In this document: piece after piece, positions 8,739 through 17,473 of the stretch
How the letters are laid out: each line of letters starts with the position of its first letter
Numbering within the stretch: the first letter of the stretch is position 1
Assembly (NCBI RefSeq): GCF_024198235.1
Contig: NZ_JAKCFB010000003.1
Coordinates: 434,001-498,000, forward strand
Source of the DNA: Myxococcus dinghuensis
GTDB lineage: Bacteria > Myxococcota > Myxococcia > Myxococcales > Myxococcaceae
Direction: 5' to 3'
Length of the DNA stretch: 64,000 nt
The notes under the pieces: generated by a model
The model's database searches: none
What the model was told of the DNA's origin: nothing
Seen by the model: only the letters and a program-made list of their open reading frames with translations
Translations under genes and position numbers: made by a program

Positions 8739-8962
8739 GGGAACGGCAGGTTCAGCACGAAGTAAAAGGAGTCGTAGTAGATCTGGTACGACTGCATGAA
8801 CAGGTCGATGACGTTGGACTGCACGTCATCCGTCCACCGGATCTTCACGGACGCGCCGATGATGAGCGCGACCACGAGCACCCAGTTCAGGATGGAGTAC
8901 TCGACCATGGCCTGCCCACGGGGGGCGCGGGCGCGCGAGCGCGGCGTCTTCATGGAGTTCAT
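8735..8962 (-). CDS. small Flp/TadE-type pilin-like protein
   Basis: A 75-residue protein, MNSMKTPRSRARAPRG then QAMVEYSILNWVLVVALIIG. A Gly is followed by Q-A-M-V-Glu-Tyr, so Glu is at +5 and Tyr at +6 of the would-be mature form, matching the processing motif of type IVb Flp pilins and TadE-like pseudopilins. A single helix (about 21-40) and an aromatic C-terminal tail (SYQIYYDSFYF) follow. The ATG at 8962 overlaps the upstream stop (ATGA) and its own stop overlaps the next start (GTGA). It is a candidate pilin or minor pilin cut by the TadV/CpaA prepilin peptidase; no such peptidase is in view. Confidence 0.78.
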   Translation of the reverse strand: MNSMKTPRSRARAPRGQAMVEYSILNWVLVVALIIGASVKIRWTDDVQSNVIDLFMQSYQIYYDSFYFVLNLPFP

Positions 8963-9774
8963 GGCTGCTTCTCCGGTGCTTCGGAATCCTTGGAAGGCTC
9001 CCCGGTCGGCAGGTCCGGGAAGACACGGTCCGCATACTCGAGCTGGACCTTGGGCAGGTTGGGGGGCGGCATCAGCATGCGCGGCTTGGCGTCGATACCG
9101 TACTCCGCCACCTCCATCGAGTGGGCGATGCCGGGAATCTCGATCTTCGCCAACTGGAGCAACGGAATCTCCCGGCTGAGCCACATGCGCTTGACGACGG
9201 TGCGCTTCACCATCAGCTCCAACTGCACGGCCGTCACCGTGCCCGCCAGCGTCATCAGGCGCGTCTCCTTGCCCGAGCGTAGCACGGGCTTCAGACCCGC
9301 GGGCAGCGGCGGCTCCTTGTCGTCCTCCGGGTCGGGCTTGCCGCTCTCGGCGGCTTCCTGCCCCATCTTCTTCATCACGTGCGCCAGCGCCTCGTCCGAG
9401 TACTCCTGGGGACGGCTGAACGGACCCCCGATGTAGAGACGGGTGATGGCGTCGAAGTTGATCTGCTCGCCCTCGCGCGCCACCAGCATGCGCATCTGCA
9501 TGAGCGGCGACTTCATGGCCGGGTGGGTTCCCGCCTCCATCTCGACCCATGTCGCGTCGCGGCCGAGCTTGTCCTTCTCCTCCCCCACCACCGCCATGCG
9601 CCAGTAGTACACGCGCATGCCGCCACCATCGAAGCGGTAGGTGACCCAATCCCCCGCCTTCGCGCTGCGCACACCCTTGGCGAAGTGGGACATCACCTGC
9701 GCGGCGGCGTTGTCCTGCGCCCGCGCGGGTGCCGCCACCAGGAGCAGCACGGCCGCCAGCATCAGCCCCTTCAT
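8959..9774 (-). CDS. exported protein of the minor-pilin operon, unknown
   Basis: A 271-residue protein starting with ATG at 9774 (MKGLMLAAVLLLVAAPARAQD), with a clear Sec signal peptide and AxA-type cleavage near residue 19-20. The mature part is probably beta-rich and includes GDWVTYRFDGGGMRVYYWRM, and ends in an acidic Pro/Glu tail. It lacks Cys and membrane helices and is probably periplasmic. No family recognised. It overlaps its neighbours by ATGA on both sides, so its product is likely made in step with the pilin-like proteins. Confidence 0.82.
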   Translation of the reverse strand: MKGLMLAAVLLLVAAPARAQDNAAAQVMSHFAKGVRSAKAGDWVTYRFDGGGMRVYYWRMAVVGEEKDKLGRDATWVEMEAGTHPAMKSPLMQMRMLVAREGEQINFDAITRLYIGGPFSRPQEYSDEALAHVMKKMGQEAAESGKPDPEDDKEPPLPAGLKPVLRSGKETRLMTLAGTVTAVQLELMVKRTVVKRMWLSREIPLLQLAKIEIPGIAHSMEVAEYGIDAKPRMLMPPPNLPKVQLEYADRVFPDLPTGEPSKDSEAPEKQP

Positions 9775-10586
9775 CGCCCCTTGCCCTCCGCCTTCGCCTT
9801 CGCCTTCTGCTCCTGCTCCCACGCCTCGCGGCTCTTGCGGACCGCGTCGTCGTTGGGAACGGCGTCGATGCGATCCGAGCCCACCCACGTCTGCACCACC
9901 GCCGTCATCCCCTCGTCCACCTGGGACAACGTGGTCATCACCTGCTCGCCCTTGCGCGCGTGCTCCATGGTCACCTGTGTGGTGCCTCCCAGCTTCGTCG
10001 CCGTGTGCCGCACTGGCTCGAAGCCCTGGCGCGTCAGCTCCCCGGACACCCGCTGCTGCACGTCCGACAGGTCACCCGCCACCAGCGACGTGCGGTTCTG
10101 CGAGCCACCCGGGTCGTCCCGCGTCGCCAGGTCCTGGCTGTAGACCGTGCCCTCGAGCTTCACCAGCCCCTTGGGCGCCGCCTTCGGAGGGCGCGTCCAC
10201 AAGTCCCGGAGCGCGGTGAAACCCACCGTCTTGCCCTGGTGCATGCGCAGCACGACGCCGCGCTGGAGTCCTTCGCGCGTGAAGAGCGCGGAAACCACCG
10301 CCTCCTCCTCCAGGTCCCCTTCGACGACCGTCGGATAGCCCTCGTCCCGCCACTTCTGGGCGAAGTACGCGGCCACCTTCTTCATGGGGTCCGTGGTCGT
10401 GAAGTACGCCAGGCGGTAGTACTCGCCGCCAATCACGAGGTCGCTGCCGATGCGCGTGTGGAGGGTGCCCGGGTACACGGGCAGCTCCTGCTCGGCCGCC
10501 GCTGGCGTCGCCGCCAGCAGCACGAGCAGGAGCAGGCCTCCCAGCGCGCTACTGCATGCAGCGGATCTTGTCGTCCTGCTCGTCAT
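9771..10586 (-). CDS. exported protein of the minor-pilin operon, unknown
   Basis: A 271-residue protein. ATG at 10586 (MTSRTTRSAACSS) is chosen because a signal peptide follows directly (about 14-31, ending AATPAAAEQ); upstream in-frame sequence lies inside the TadE-like gene in another frame. The mature protein contains LPVYPGTLHTRIG and YFTTTDPMKKVAAYFAQKW, the latter resembling repeats found in myxobacterial exported proteins, and ends in a Lys/Ala/Glu-rich helix. No enzymatic motif is seen. It overlaps the TadE-like gene by 38 bases and the next gene by 4. Confidence 0.78.
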   Translation of the reverse strand: MTSRTTRSAACSSALGGLLLLVLLAATPAAAEQELPVYPGTLHTRIGSDLVIGGEYYRLAYFTTTDPMKKVAAYFAQKWRDEGYPTVVEGDLEEEAVVSALFTREGLQRGVVLRMHQGKTVGFTALRDLWTRPPKAAPKGLVKLEGTVYSQDLATRDDPGGSQNRTSLVAGDLSDVQQRVSGELTRQGFEPVRHTATKLGGTTQVTMEHARKGEQVMTTLSQVDEGMTAVVQTWVGSDRIDAVPNDDAVRKSREAWEQEQKAKAKAEGKGR

Positions 10587-11724
10587 GGCTCGTGGCCTCT
10601 TGCGGGCCCGTTCCGTCAGAAGGGTCGTCCGCCATGGCCTTCTTGCAGCCCATGAAGTGCGGACCCCGTGCCTGGAACAGCTGGATGTAGGCGCTCTTCT
10701 CGTACGACATCTCGTCGCGGAAGGGGGCGGTGTCGAAGCAGTCGGGGCGGTCATGGTCCAGCAGGTCCCTCATCGCATGCAGACCGCTGCTGGCTGTCGC
10801 ATCGTAGGTGGTGAGACCGTTGCACTTACTCTTCTGCTGGGGATCGATACCGTAGTTGCGCGCCACGACAAAGGTGCCGAAGAAGTTCGGCAGGAAGCTC
10901 CCCAGGAAGTCGAGCACACCGCCGATACCCAGGCCCGACATCACGTTGCCCAGGCCGAGGAACTTCATCCGGCCCACCTGCTCGTAGATGCCGTGGGGCT
11001 GGCTGCCCGAACGGTGGTTACCCGCGCGGCGATCCCGAACCACCGCATCGCCACCGTCCGGCATGTGCCAGCCGTTCGCGTACATGGAGTACTTCGCCTT
11101 CAGCGGGATGCTGGCCAGGTTCTGACCACCGAACGTGTCCGACTTGAAGAACCCGCCGGGACCGGTGCCCTCGTCCAGGTAGCTCTTCGGGAGGATGACG
11201 TTCTCGAAGTTCATCTGGACGGCGGACTCCACCCAGCCCTTGTTGTTGAAGCCCCACGTGTTCAGCAGGGCCCCCGCGCCGCCATTGACGGCGCCGAGGA
11301 TGGCGCCAGCGAAGCCGCCGCCCTCGCTGGTGCTGCCGGGGAGCATCCCGGACTCGATGAAGGGGATCTCCTTGTTGGTGATGGTGCCCTGCACGCCGGA
11401 GTAGCGGACGATGAGGCCCGCCAGGGGCGCGTTGGGCTCCACGGAGTCCATGTCCTTGAAGCGCTCGATCAGCTCGTCGCTGGTCTCCTTGCGCGCGACC
11501 TCGAAGGCCGAGTCGTGGTTGCCCTTGGCGAAGTCGGACAGCGTGTAGCTGGTCATCTCCCAGACGGCGTAGCGCGCCATCTCCTGGAGCTTCAGCTTCG
11601 CCCTCACCAACTCCGTGAGGTACATGCTGAACATGAGGATCATCACGAGGACCGGCACGGAGAGCGCGAACTCGACCGTGGCGGCACCTCGACGGGACCT
11701 CTGGCGAATCTTCGGGGAGCTCAT
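10549..11724 (-). CDS. TadE-like minor pilin / pseudopilin
   Basis: A 391-residue protein. After a basic N-terminus (MSSPKIRQRSRRG) comes AATVEFALSVPVLVMILMF, a Gly followed by Glu at +5 and Phe at +6, the TadE processing pattern, with a membrane helix at about 18-38. The long soluble C-terminal domain has Cys residues near the end. TadE-type pseudopilins are needed for Tad pilus assembly and sit at the inner membrane. At 391 residues it is longer than typical TadE proteins (about 150-200). It lies 8 bases after the TadG-like gene. Confidence 0.82.
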   Translation of the reverse strand: MSSPKIRQRSRRGAATVEFALSVPVLVMILMFSMYLTELVRAKLKLQEMARYAVWEMTSYTLSDFAKGNHDSAFEVARKETSDELIERFKDMDSVEPNAPLAGLIVRYSGVQGTITNKEIPFIESGMLPGSTSEGGGFAGAILGAVNGGAGALLNTWGFNNKGWVESAVQMNFENVILPKSYLDEGTGPGGFFKSDTFGGQNLASIPLKAKYSMYANGWHMPDGGDAVVRDRRAGNHRSGSQPHGIYEQVGRMKFLGLGNVMSGLGIGGVLDFLGSFLPNFFGTFVVARNYGIDPQQKSKCNGLTTYDATASSGLHAMRDLLDHDRPDCFDTAPFRDEMSYEKSAYIQLFQARGPHFMGCKKAMADDPSDGTGPQEATSHDEQDDKIRCMQ

Positions 11725-11732
11725 CGCAGTCC

Positions 11733-13790
11733 TCAGTGGGTGATGATCTTGGAGCCCAGGCCCTGGATGGGACCGGGGAGCGCGTCAATCATCGGACCAA
11801 TGGCCGGCAGCTGGTTGCGCCCCTGGAACACGGAGGCCAGGCGCGGGCGCCAGTACGGGTTGAAGAAGTTCGGCTGCTCCGTCCAGTTGCCCGGGCGGTG
11901 GTAGTACGTCTGGCCGCGCGAGATGACGTTGAGGCCCTCGACGAGGCTCAGGAACTTCTTGCGGTTGTTGAGCATCTCCAGGCCCTCGGTGTCGGGCGTG
12001 AAGGCGAACTTCACCTTGCCTCCGTCGTTGAGCAGCGCGGGAGCGTTGGTCCCCGTGCCATCGACGTTGCCCTTGTTCACGATCTCGTCCGGCGACTTGT
12101 TCAGCGCCACCCAGGCGGAGGGCTGGTTGAAGTCCTTCTCACGCGTCTCCACCTTCTGGATGTTCGCGTTCGAAGTGGGGTTGCAGAACTTGTCGTTGTA
12201 CTGGCCGGGCTCGAAGTGCATGAAGGGCGTCACGCCACCCCACGGGTGGTTGCCGTCCTGGGCGGGGCGCACGTTGGCCGTGTACACGCTCACCTTGAAC
12301 CAGCAGATCAACAGCTGGAGGACGCAGACCTTCTCCTCGTGGATGCCGACCTGGCGCTCGGGGCCGCTCGGCGCGCGGTGGTTGCTCCAGCCCTCGCTGT
12401 TCTGCGGGTAGTGGATGCGCCAGTGCACGCCGCCCTTCTTCGAGCCGGAGTCCGTGTCGTTGAGCGCCCACACGCTGGGCTTCATCGTGGCCTGGAAGGG
12501 CAGCTTGGTGCTTCCCTTGTCGTTGAGGCCCTTGCGGTTGTCGCCGAAGCAGCGCGTGTACGGGTCCTTGTTGTTGCAGGACAGCGGGTTGTCCGCCTTG
12601 CCCACGCCCACGTCGATCTCCGCGGGGCCGAGCTTCAGCCAGTAGAGGTCGTCGGCGCCCATGTTGTCGCCCTGCGCCGTCATGCCCCAGGGGTAGAGGT
12701 TGTCATTCCAGTCGCGGATGTAGTTGCGCGAGTTGATGACGTTCTGGGCCCTGGGGAACGTCGCGGACAGCATGCGCGTCTGCCCCATCTTCTTGAACTC
12801 CATGATGCCGGGGGCGTTCACGCCGTTGTTGAGCATGTCGCGCAAGAACCCCAGCGCGTCCGGCAGCGGGAGGACGTCACCCAGCTCACGCGAGGTGGTG
12901 AAGCGCTCCGGGCAGATGCCACCAGAGTGGTCACACGCGTAGCGCGTGCCGTTGGTGATGCCACCCATCGAGCGCTTGGCGCGGGCGATCGGATCGTTCG
13001 CATCCTTCTTCGTCACGTCCAGCGCGCCGAAGGGGTTCTTCCACGTGCCCGGATTGAGGGGCTTGCCACCCGCGGCGCCGCTGTGCGCCTGGCTGAAGAG
13101 ACACTGGCTGTAGATACCCGTCGCCAGCTGGCTCGCCATCGAGTTCAGGTTCTTGTCGTTCGCGTCGAGCACGCCCTGCGTGGTCTGCGTCACGTGCGTG
13201 GACGCGGACATCATCACCGCCTGGGACGCGAAGTAGAGCACGCCGTTGAGCACACGGTGCGCGGGGATCAACATCCTGCCGATGATCCTGTCCGGGTTCG
13301 CCGCCTTGATGACCTGCTGGAGGGGCTGGAGGAACGCCGTCTTGTAGAGCGACATGATCTTGTTGACGGCCTTGATCACCTGCCCCACATACGGAACCAC
13401 TTCGAGGATCGGACACAGGACGATCCACAGCTTCTTGCGTTTGCCCGCGCACGGGTTGAGCGTCTTCATGAACCCGAACAGGTCCGTGAAGAACGCCTCG
13501 GCGGAGTAGATGAGCGACAGCAGCGAGTGCCACATCATCGCCGACACGTAGTGCGAGACCTGGGTGCGGTTCGCGTACGCGTAGAAGTTGAAGGCGCGCG
13601 CCTCCATGGCCGCCATGGAGTATGCGGCCGCGTCCGAGGTGTTCTGCAGACGCACGCGCTCCGTGACGGTGTGACCGATGTTGACCGTGGTCAACACCGC
13701 GATGGACATCACCAGGACCATCAAGGCGGCCAGGATGAGGGCCTGGCCTTCCTGACGGCGGAAGCTCTGTCGGAGGATCTGGGTGAACAT
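11733..13790 (-). CDS. TadG-like pilus assembly protein
   Basis: A 685-residue protein with the TadG-like N-terminal pattern RRQEGQALILAALMVLVMSIAVLTTV (helix about 15-38) followed by the typical VTERVRLQNTSDAAAYSMA segment. The large soluble part (about 60-685) contains several Cys pairs (for example CKRKK-like and CFGDNRKG regions) and no von Willebrand motif that can be seen. TadG proteins anchor or assist pilus assembly in the periplasm. It sits between two TadE-like genes, 15 bases after the upstream one. Confidence 0.85.
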   Translation of the reverse strand: MFTQILRQSFRRQEGQALILAALMVLVMSIAVLTTVNIGHTVTERVRLQNTSDAAAYSMAAMEARAFNFYAYANRTQVSHYVSAMMWHSLLSLIYSAEAFFTDLFGFMKTLNPCAGKRKKLWIVLCPILEVVPYVGQVIKAVNKIMSLYKTAFLQPLQQVIKAANPDRIIGRMLIPAHRVLNGVLYFASQAVMMSASTHVTQTTQGVLDANDKNLNSMASQLATGIYSQCLFSQAHSGAAGGKPLNPGTWKNPFGALDVTKKDANDPIARAKRSMGGITNGTRYACDHSGGICPERFTTSRELGDVLPLPDALGFLRDMLNNGVNAPGIMEFKKMGQTRMLSATFPRAQNVINSRNYIRDWNDNLYPWGMTAQGDNMGADDLYWLKLGPAEIDVGVGKADNPLSCNNKDPYTRCFGDNRKGLNDKGSTKLPFQATMKPSVWALNDTDSGSKKGGVHWRIHYPQNSEGWSNHRAPSGPERQVGIHEEKVCVLQLLICWFKVSVYTANVRPAQDGNHPWGGVTPFMHFEPGQYNDKFCNPTSNANIQKVETREKDFNQPSAWVALNKSPDEIVNKGNVDGTGTNAPALLNDGGKVKFAFTPDTEGLEMLNNRKKFLSLVEGLNVISRGQTYYHRPGNWTEQPNFFNPYWRPRLASVFQGRNQLPAIGPMIDALPGPIQGLGSKIITH

Positions 13791-13805
13791 GGTGCGGGCT
13801 TCCTC

Positions 13806-14813
13806 TTACATGCCCCAGTCGGGGTTGAGGTGCATGACCCACTTCCGGTGGAAGTTGGACTGCATGCGCATGGTGTATGTCGAAGTCAGCGGGATGAAGT
13901 AGCGCTTGCCCACGAGACTGGAGACGAGGGGGATGCTGCCGGTGGCGAGCCCCCAGAGGACCCACATCTCCGCGGGGTACATCGAGTCGTAGCCCTTCTC
14001 GTGTTCGATGCCCTTGCCCAGCGCCGCCAGGGGCGTGATGTTGCCATCCGCCATCATGTTGGCCTTGGGGACGATCGTCGCGCGGTCGATGGCGCCATGG
14101 AGCGCGACCTTCGCGTTGGAGGCGTACCACGCCGTGAAGATGATCCAGTTCGCGAACGGGATCTTCATCTCGTAGAAGTAGCGCAACCGGATGGTGAGGC
14201 GCGTGGCCTTGCGGTAGACGATCTCCGAGTCGTCCGGCTCCGGCAGGTTGAAGAACTTGCGGATCTTGTTCTCCAACGAGGGGACTTCCGGGAAGCTGTC
14301 GGCGCCGTCGAAGTCGAGCTCCTGCCAGTTGTAGCCCGAGCGCAGCTTCCAGATGGTGTCGATGGGCGTGAAGTACGCCGGGTTGATGGTGTCCACGCGG
14401 ATGAGGCCGAACAGGTTCGAGCCGTTCACCGTGCGCGGCACCACGCCACCACCGAAGTTCAGCGTGCGCATCGCCGAGTCGTAGATCTGGTGGATGGCGA
14501 AGGTCTTGGCCAGGTTGCCGATGTCGTCGGTGCGGCCCAACGTCGGCAGCAGCGCGACGATGGCCGCGTCATGCATGCGCTCGTTGTTGCCGTTCCAGAC
14601 GATACCGGCTCGCGCCGCCTGGTACGCGGCGTACTCGGTCATCAGCTTGGCGTGCTGGATCAGCGTGAGCTGGATGATCCCCAGCGTCATGAAGACGGCC
14701 AGCGGCATGATCATCGCCGCTTCCACCGCCGCCTGGCCAGATTGCCTTCCGGCCGCCCCCCGCGACCGCGAGTCTCGTTCCTGTCCCATGCCACCCATTA
14801 TCCCGATCGCCAC
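13806..14813 (-). CDS. TadE-like minor pilin, first gene of the operon
   Basis: A 335-residue TadE-family protein. The segment SGQAAVEAAMIMPLAVFMTLGI places Glu at +5 after Gly and forms the membrane helix; LTLIQHAKLMTEYAAYQAARAGIV follows, typical of TadE. A long soluble domain carries further C-terminal sequence ending HLNPDWGM. The start is uncertain: GTG at 14813, ATG at 14798 or ATG at 14789; none has a clear ribosome site. It heads the pilin operon, 78 bases downstream of the anti-sigma gene on the same strand, so control by that sigma factor is possible. Confidence 0.83.
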   Translation of the reverse strand: MAIGIMGGMGQERDSRSRGAAGRQSGQAAVEAAMIMPLAVFMTLGIIQLTLIQHAKLMTEYAAYQAARAGIVWNGNNERMHDAAIVALLPTLGRTDDIGNLAKTFAIHQIYDSAMRTLNFGGGVVPRTVNGSNLFGLIRVDTINPAYFTPIDTIWKLRSGYNWQELDFDGADSFPEVPSLENKIRKFFNLPEPDDSEIVYRKATRLTIRLRYFYEMKIPFANWIIFTAWYASNAKVALHGAIDRATIVPKANMMADGNITPLAALGKGIEHEKGYDSMYPAEMWVLWGLATGSIPLVSSLVGKRYFIPLTSTYTMRMQSNFHRKWVMHLNPDWGM

Positions 14814-14891
14814 CCCGCTTACGCATCGGTCAAATGGACAGACCTGCGCTTACCTTTCCCCTCTTTTCAATTCCTGGGAAAGCGGGCGGCG

Positions 14892-16355
14892 TTACTCCGT
14901 GGGCTGAGAAGGCGCGGCCGGTGCCTCGAGGGCGCCATCCTGCCGCATCAGCCGGGAGCGGGCCACCTGCGCCGCGCTGGAACCCGGCGCCTCCGACAGG
15001 ACCTGGTTGCAGGCGGCCTGTGCCTCCCGCCGTCGCCCCAGTGCAAACTCCGCGTCACACAACCGGTTGAGGAGGCCCAGACGCTCCGTCCCAGAGGTCT
15101 CCACGGAGAGCGCCTGGCGAAGCAGGTTCACCTCCAGCTCCCGGTTCCCCGAGCGCCTCGCGTCCTGCGCCTGGCGGGAGAGTTCCATCGAGGAGGGCCT
15201 CCCACCTTTGTCCGCATCCTGCGGAGGAGTCGCAGGGGCACCGCCCAACCGGTCATCATCCAGCTTCTTCGCGGGCAACGGGAGCGACCGGGACCTGGAC
15301 GCGGTGGGCGGCAACCGGCCCCCCTTCGTCTCCACCCCACCCTGCCCCGGGATGGCCGCGGCAGGAGCACTGGGGGCCGGGCGCTGGACCGCGGCATCCC
15401 TGCGTGGAGCCTCGGCCGCCAGGGCAGGCGCGGCGGGCGGAGGTGCCATGTCGTCCGTGTCCTTCTCCATCCCGGCGAGATCGTCGAACGAGGACTCGGC
15501 CTCCTCGCGCGAGGTCGAGCCCCCCAGCCGCAAGGGCTCCCGCCGCGCCTCGGCCACGGCCACCTGGTTATCCAGGGCACCGCCTTCCACGGATTCAGGC
15601 TTCCTCGGAACGCTCTTCTCCTTCTGCCCGAGAGCGGGCGGGTCCGAGACCGACTGCCCCGAAGCCTTGGACTTCGCCGCGGCGCCACCACGAGGCCCCT
15701 GGGCCACCGCCCCACTCAGTCCTCCGCCGCTCCCAGCGCTCTCCCAGCCCTCGGCCCGGCCAGACTCGAGCTCCGCCTTCGCCCGCGTCGACGAAGCCTT
15801 CTTCGCATACGACTCCTTGGGGGCTTCGCCGTCGAACGGCTCGGCATGCGCCGGGGCTGGCGCCATGGCCATCGCCATGGGTGCCTCAGCCGGGGCCGGG
15901 GGCGCCGCGGAGGACGTCGGGTGGCGCGCTTCGGGGGGAACGGCCTCGGCGACCTGGCGGCTCAGGTCCGCGTTGGTGCGGAGCGCGAGCGGAGCCTCGG
16001 CGACCGGCGCCACGCTGCGCAGGGCGAAGACACCGACCATCGCCACCGACGCGAGCCCCATGACGGGAAGCAGCCACCGGCGCCAACGCGAGGGCGCTGG
16101 AGCCGGCCCCTCCGCGGCGCGACGCGCGGCCTGCTGCGCATAGGCCAGCAGCGAGTCGAGTCCCGCGTCGGGGGCACTCTCCGTCGACAGGTGGGCCATG
16201 GTGACGCGCACCCCCCGGATGTCGGCGAGCGCCTGGGTGCAGCGGGTGCAGCCCTGCAGGTGTGCCTCGACGGCCTGCGCGTCCGGTGCGGCCAGTTCGC
16301 CGTAGGCGAAGTCGAGGAGCCGGTCCTCGTGCGCATGGAGGTTCTGCGGCTTCAT
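14892..16355 (-). CDS. zinc-binding anti-sigma factor with long extracytoplasmic region
   Basis: A 487-residue protein. The N-terminal zinc-binding anti-sigma domain has H32-x3-C36-x2-C39 (AHLQGCTRC). One membrane helix is at about 94-112. The periplasmic part is an Ala/Pro-rich linker of some 250 residues, then a C-terminal helical, TPR-like segment (RQALSVETSGTERLGLLNRL, RREAQAACNQVL). ATG at 16355 overlaps the sigma-factor stop as ATGA. It would hold the partner sigma factor at the membrane. Such a long periplasmic part with a possible protein-binding tail is larger than usual for this class. The inducing signal is unknown. Confidence 0.87.
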   Translation of the reverse strand: MKPQNLHAHEDRLLDFAYGELAAPDAQAVEAHLQGCTRCTQALADIRGVRVTMAHLSTESAPDAGLDSLLAYAQQAARRAAEGPAPAPSRWRRWLLPVMGLASVAMVGVFALRSVAPVAEAPLALRTNADLSRQVAEAVPPEARHPTSSAAPPAPAEAPMAMAMAPAPAHAEPFDGEAPKESYAKKASSTRAKAELESGRAEGWESAGSGGGLSGAVAQGPRGGAAAKSKASGQSVSDPPALGQKEKSVPRKPESVEGGALDNQVAVAEARREPLRLGGSTSREEAESSFDDLAGMEKDTDDMAPPPAAPALAAEAPRRDAAVQRPAPSAPAAAIPGQGGVETKGGRLPPTASRSRSLPLPAKKLDDDRLGGAPATPPQDADKGGRPSSMELSRQAQDARRSGNRELEVNLLRQALSVETSGTERLGLLNRLCDAEFALGRRREAQAACNQVLSEAPGSSAAQVARSRLMRQDGALEAPAAPSQPTE

Positions 16356-17029
16356 CCCACCACCGTCCTTCCATCCTCGGCCAGGTCGCCGTCCACGCCC
16401 AGCTCCGCCAGGCGCCGGCGCAAGCCATCGAGCGCGTACCGCATGCGGCTCTTCACCGTGTTCTCCGAGACGCCCGTCACCTCGGCGATGTCCTTGAACG
16501 GGATGCCGCTGTACTCGCGGAGGATGAAGACCTCGCGCTGCTCGTCCGGCAGCGACGCCAGGGCCCGCTCCAGCAGGGGGCGCAGGCGCGCGTTGTGGGC
16601 GCCACGCTCGGGGCTCGCCCCCGCGTCCGGCAGCGCCTCGCCCAGCGCCCGGCCCTCGTCGCCGTCCGCCCCGTTCACCGGGGCCTCCAGCGACGCGGCC
16701 TGGCGGTAGCTCTCTTTGCGCGCGCTGTCCACACAGAGGTTCCTCGCGATTGTGTAGACCCACGTCGTGAAGCGGGCCTTCGCCTGGTATTCGCCGGCGC
16801 TGCGTACCACCTTCAGCCACGTCTCCTGCAGGACGTCCTCGGCCCGTGCGCGGTGCCCGACGAAGCGAAGGATGAAGTTGAACACCGGTGTCCGATGCCT
16901 TCGCACCAGCACCTCGAAGGCACGAGCATCCCCCGCCTGGAAGGCGAGCATCAGCCGCTCGTCTGAGGTTTCCGGTCCCAACACTCCCCCATCGCTCGTG
17001 GAGCCACGCTCACTTCGGCCCACCCTCAA
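16352..17029 (-). CDS. ECF-type RNA polymerase sigma factor
   Basis: A 225-residue sigma-70 family protein of group 4. Region 2 is at about 25-100 (FEVLVRRHRTPVFNFILRF, EDVLQETWLKV, FTTWVYTIARNLCVDSAR), then a linker, and region 4 at about 150-205 (LPDEQREVFILREYSGIPFKDIAEVTGVSE as a helix-turn-helix). The start is probably TTG at 17029, with AGAGGG 7 bases upstream; GTG at 17023 is an alternative. It is coupled to its anti-sigma gene by ATGA. The regulated promoters were not identified. Confidence 0.92.
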   Translation of the reverse strand: MRVGRSERGSTSDGGVLGPETSDERLMLAFQAGDARAFEVLVRRHRTPVFNFILRFVGHRARAEDVLQETWLKVVRSAGEYQAKARFTTWVYTIARNLCVDSARKESYRQAASLEAPVNGADGDEGRALGEALPDAGASPERGAHNARLRPLLERALASLPDEQREVFILREYSGIPFKDIAEVTGVSENTVKSRMRYALDGLRRRLAELGVDGDLAEDGRTVVG

Positions 17030-17065
17030 CCCGTGCCCTCTTAACGGGCGACGGCTCGCGGCGGT

Positions 17066-17473
17066 CTATCCAGGACGTGGCCTCTGGTAAGTGGCGAGAA
17101 TGACAGGGAGCGCGACCGCTGTCACCAGCCCCGCCTGCGCCAGGAGCACGACGGGCAGCGGCCGCTGGAGGTGGACGTGGAGCGAACGGCCGAGCGCCAG
17201 ACCCAGCAGGACACCCGTCGCCGTGCGCACCGCGTTGGAACCCGAGACCGGACGGAAGCGTCCCACCGCCCAGTCGACGAGCGCCGGCAACGTGAGCAGG
17301 AGCACCGCGGGCACGTCGAACGCCCAGTGGAGCGGCGCCCGCGCGGCGAAGAGGCCCACCATCGCGGCCAGCATCACCGGGTAGGTGCCCAGACACCGCG
17401 CGCACACCCGCAGCCCTCCGAGCAGGTACGTGCGGTTGTACTCATCCGGGTGATGGTGACTGAGCCAGAACAC
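17066..17473 (-). CDS. DUF2085-type small membrane protein
   Basis: A protein of about 135 residues with a Cys motif ([13 protein letters not shown]) near 18-32 typical of the DUF2085 family, and three or four membrane helices. GTG at 17473 (reads [13 protein letters not shown]) is chosen because AGGAGG lies 8 bases upstream; a longer upstream frame would be inside the ABC ATPase gene. It overlaps the 3' end of that gene by 32 bases. The family has no known function; the His/Cys cluster suggests metal or redox chemistry, which is inference. Confidence 0.75.
   Translation of the reverse strand: MFWLSHHHPDEYNRTYLLGGLRVCARCLGTYPVMLAAMVGLFAARAPLHWAFDVPAVLLLTLPALVDWAVGRFRPVSGSNAVRTATGVLLGLALGRSLHVHLQRPLPVVLLAQAGLVTAVALPVILATYQRPRPG

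Noticed and set aside
11736-16709. Very long open frame (1657 codons) on the plus strand opposite the TadG and anti-sigma genes
   Set aside because: It is an antisense frame kept open by high GC third positions. Its product is low-complexity Arg/His/Val/Gly sequence without domains, while the minus-strand genes have clear families.
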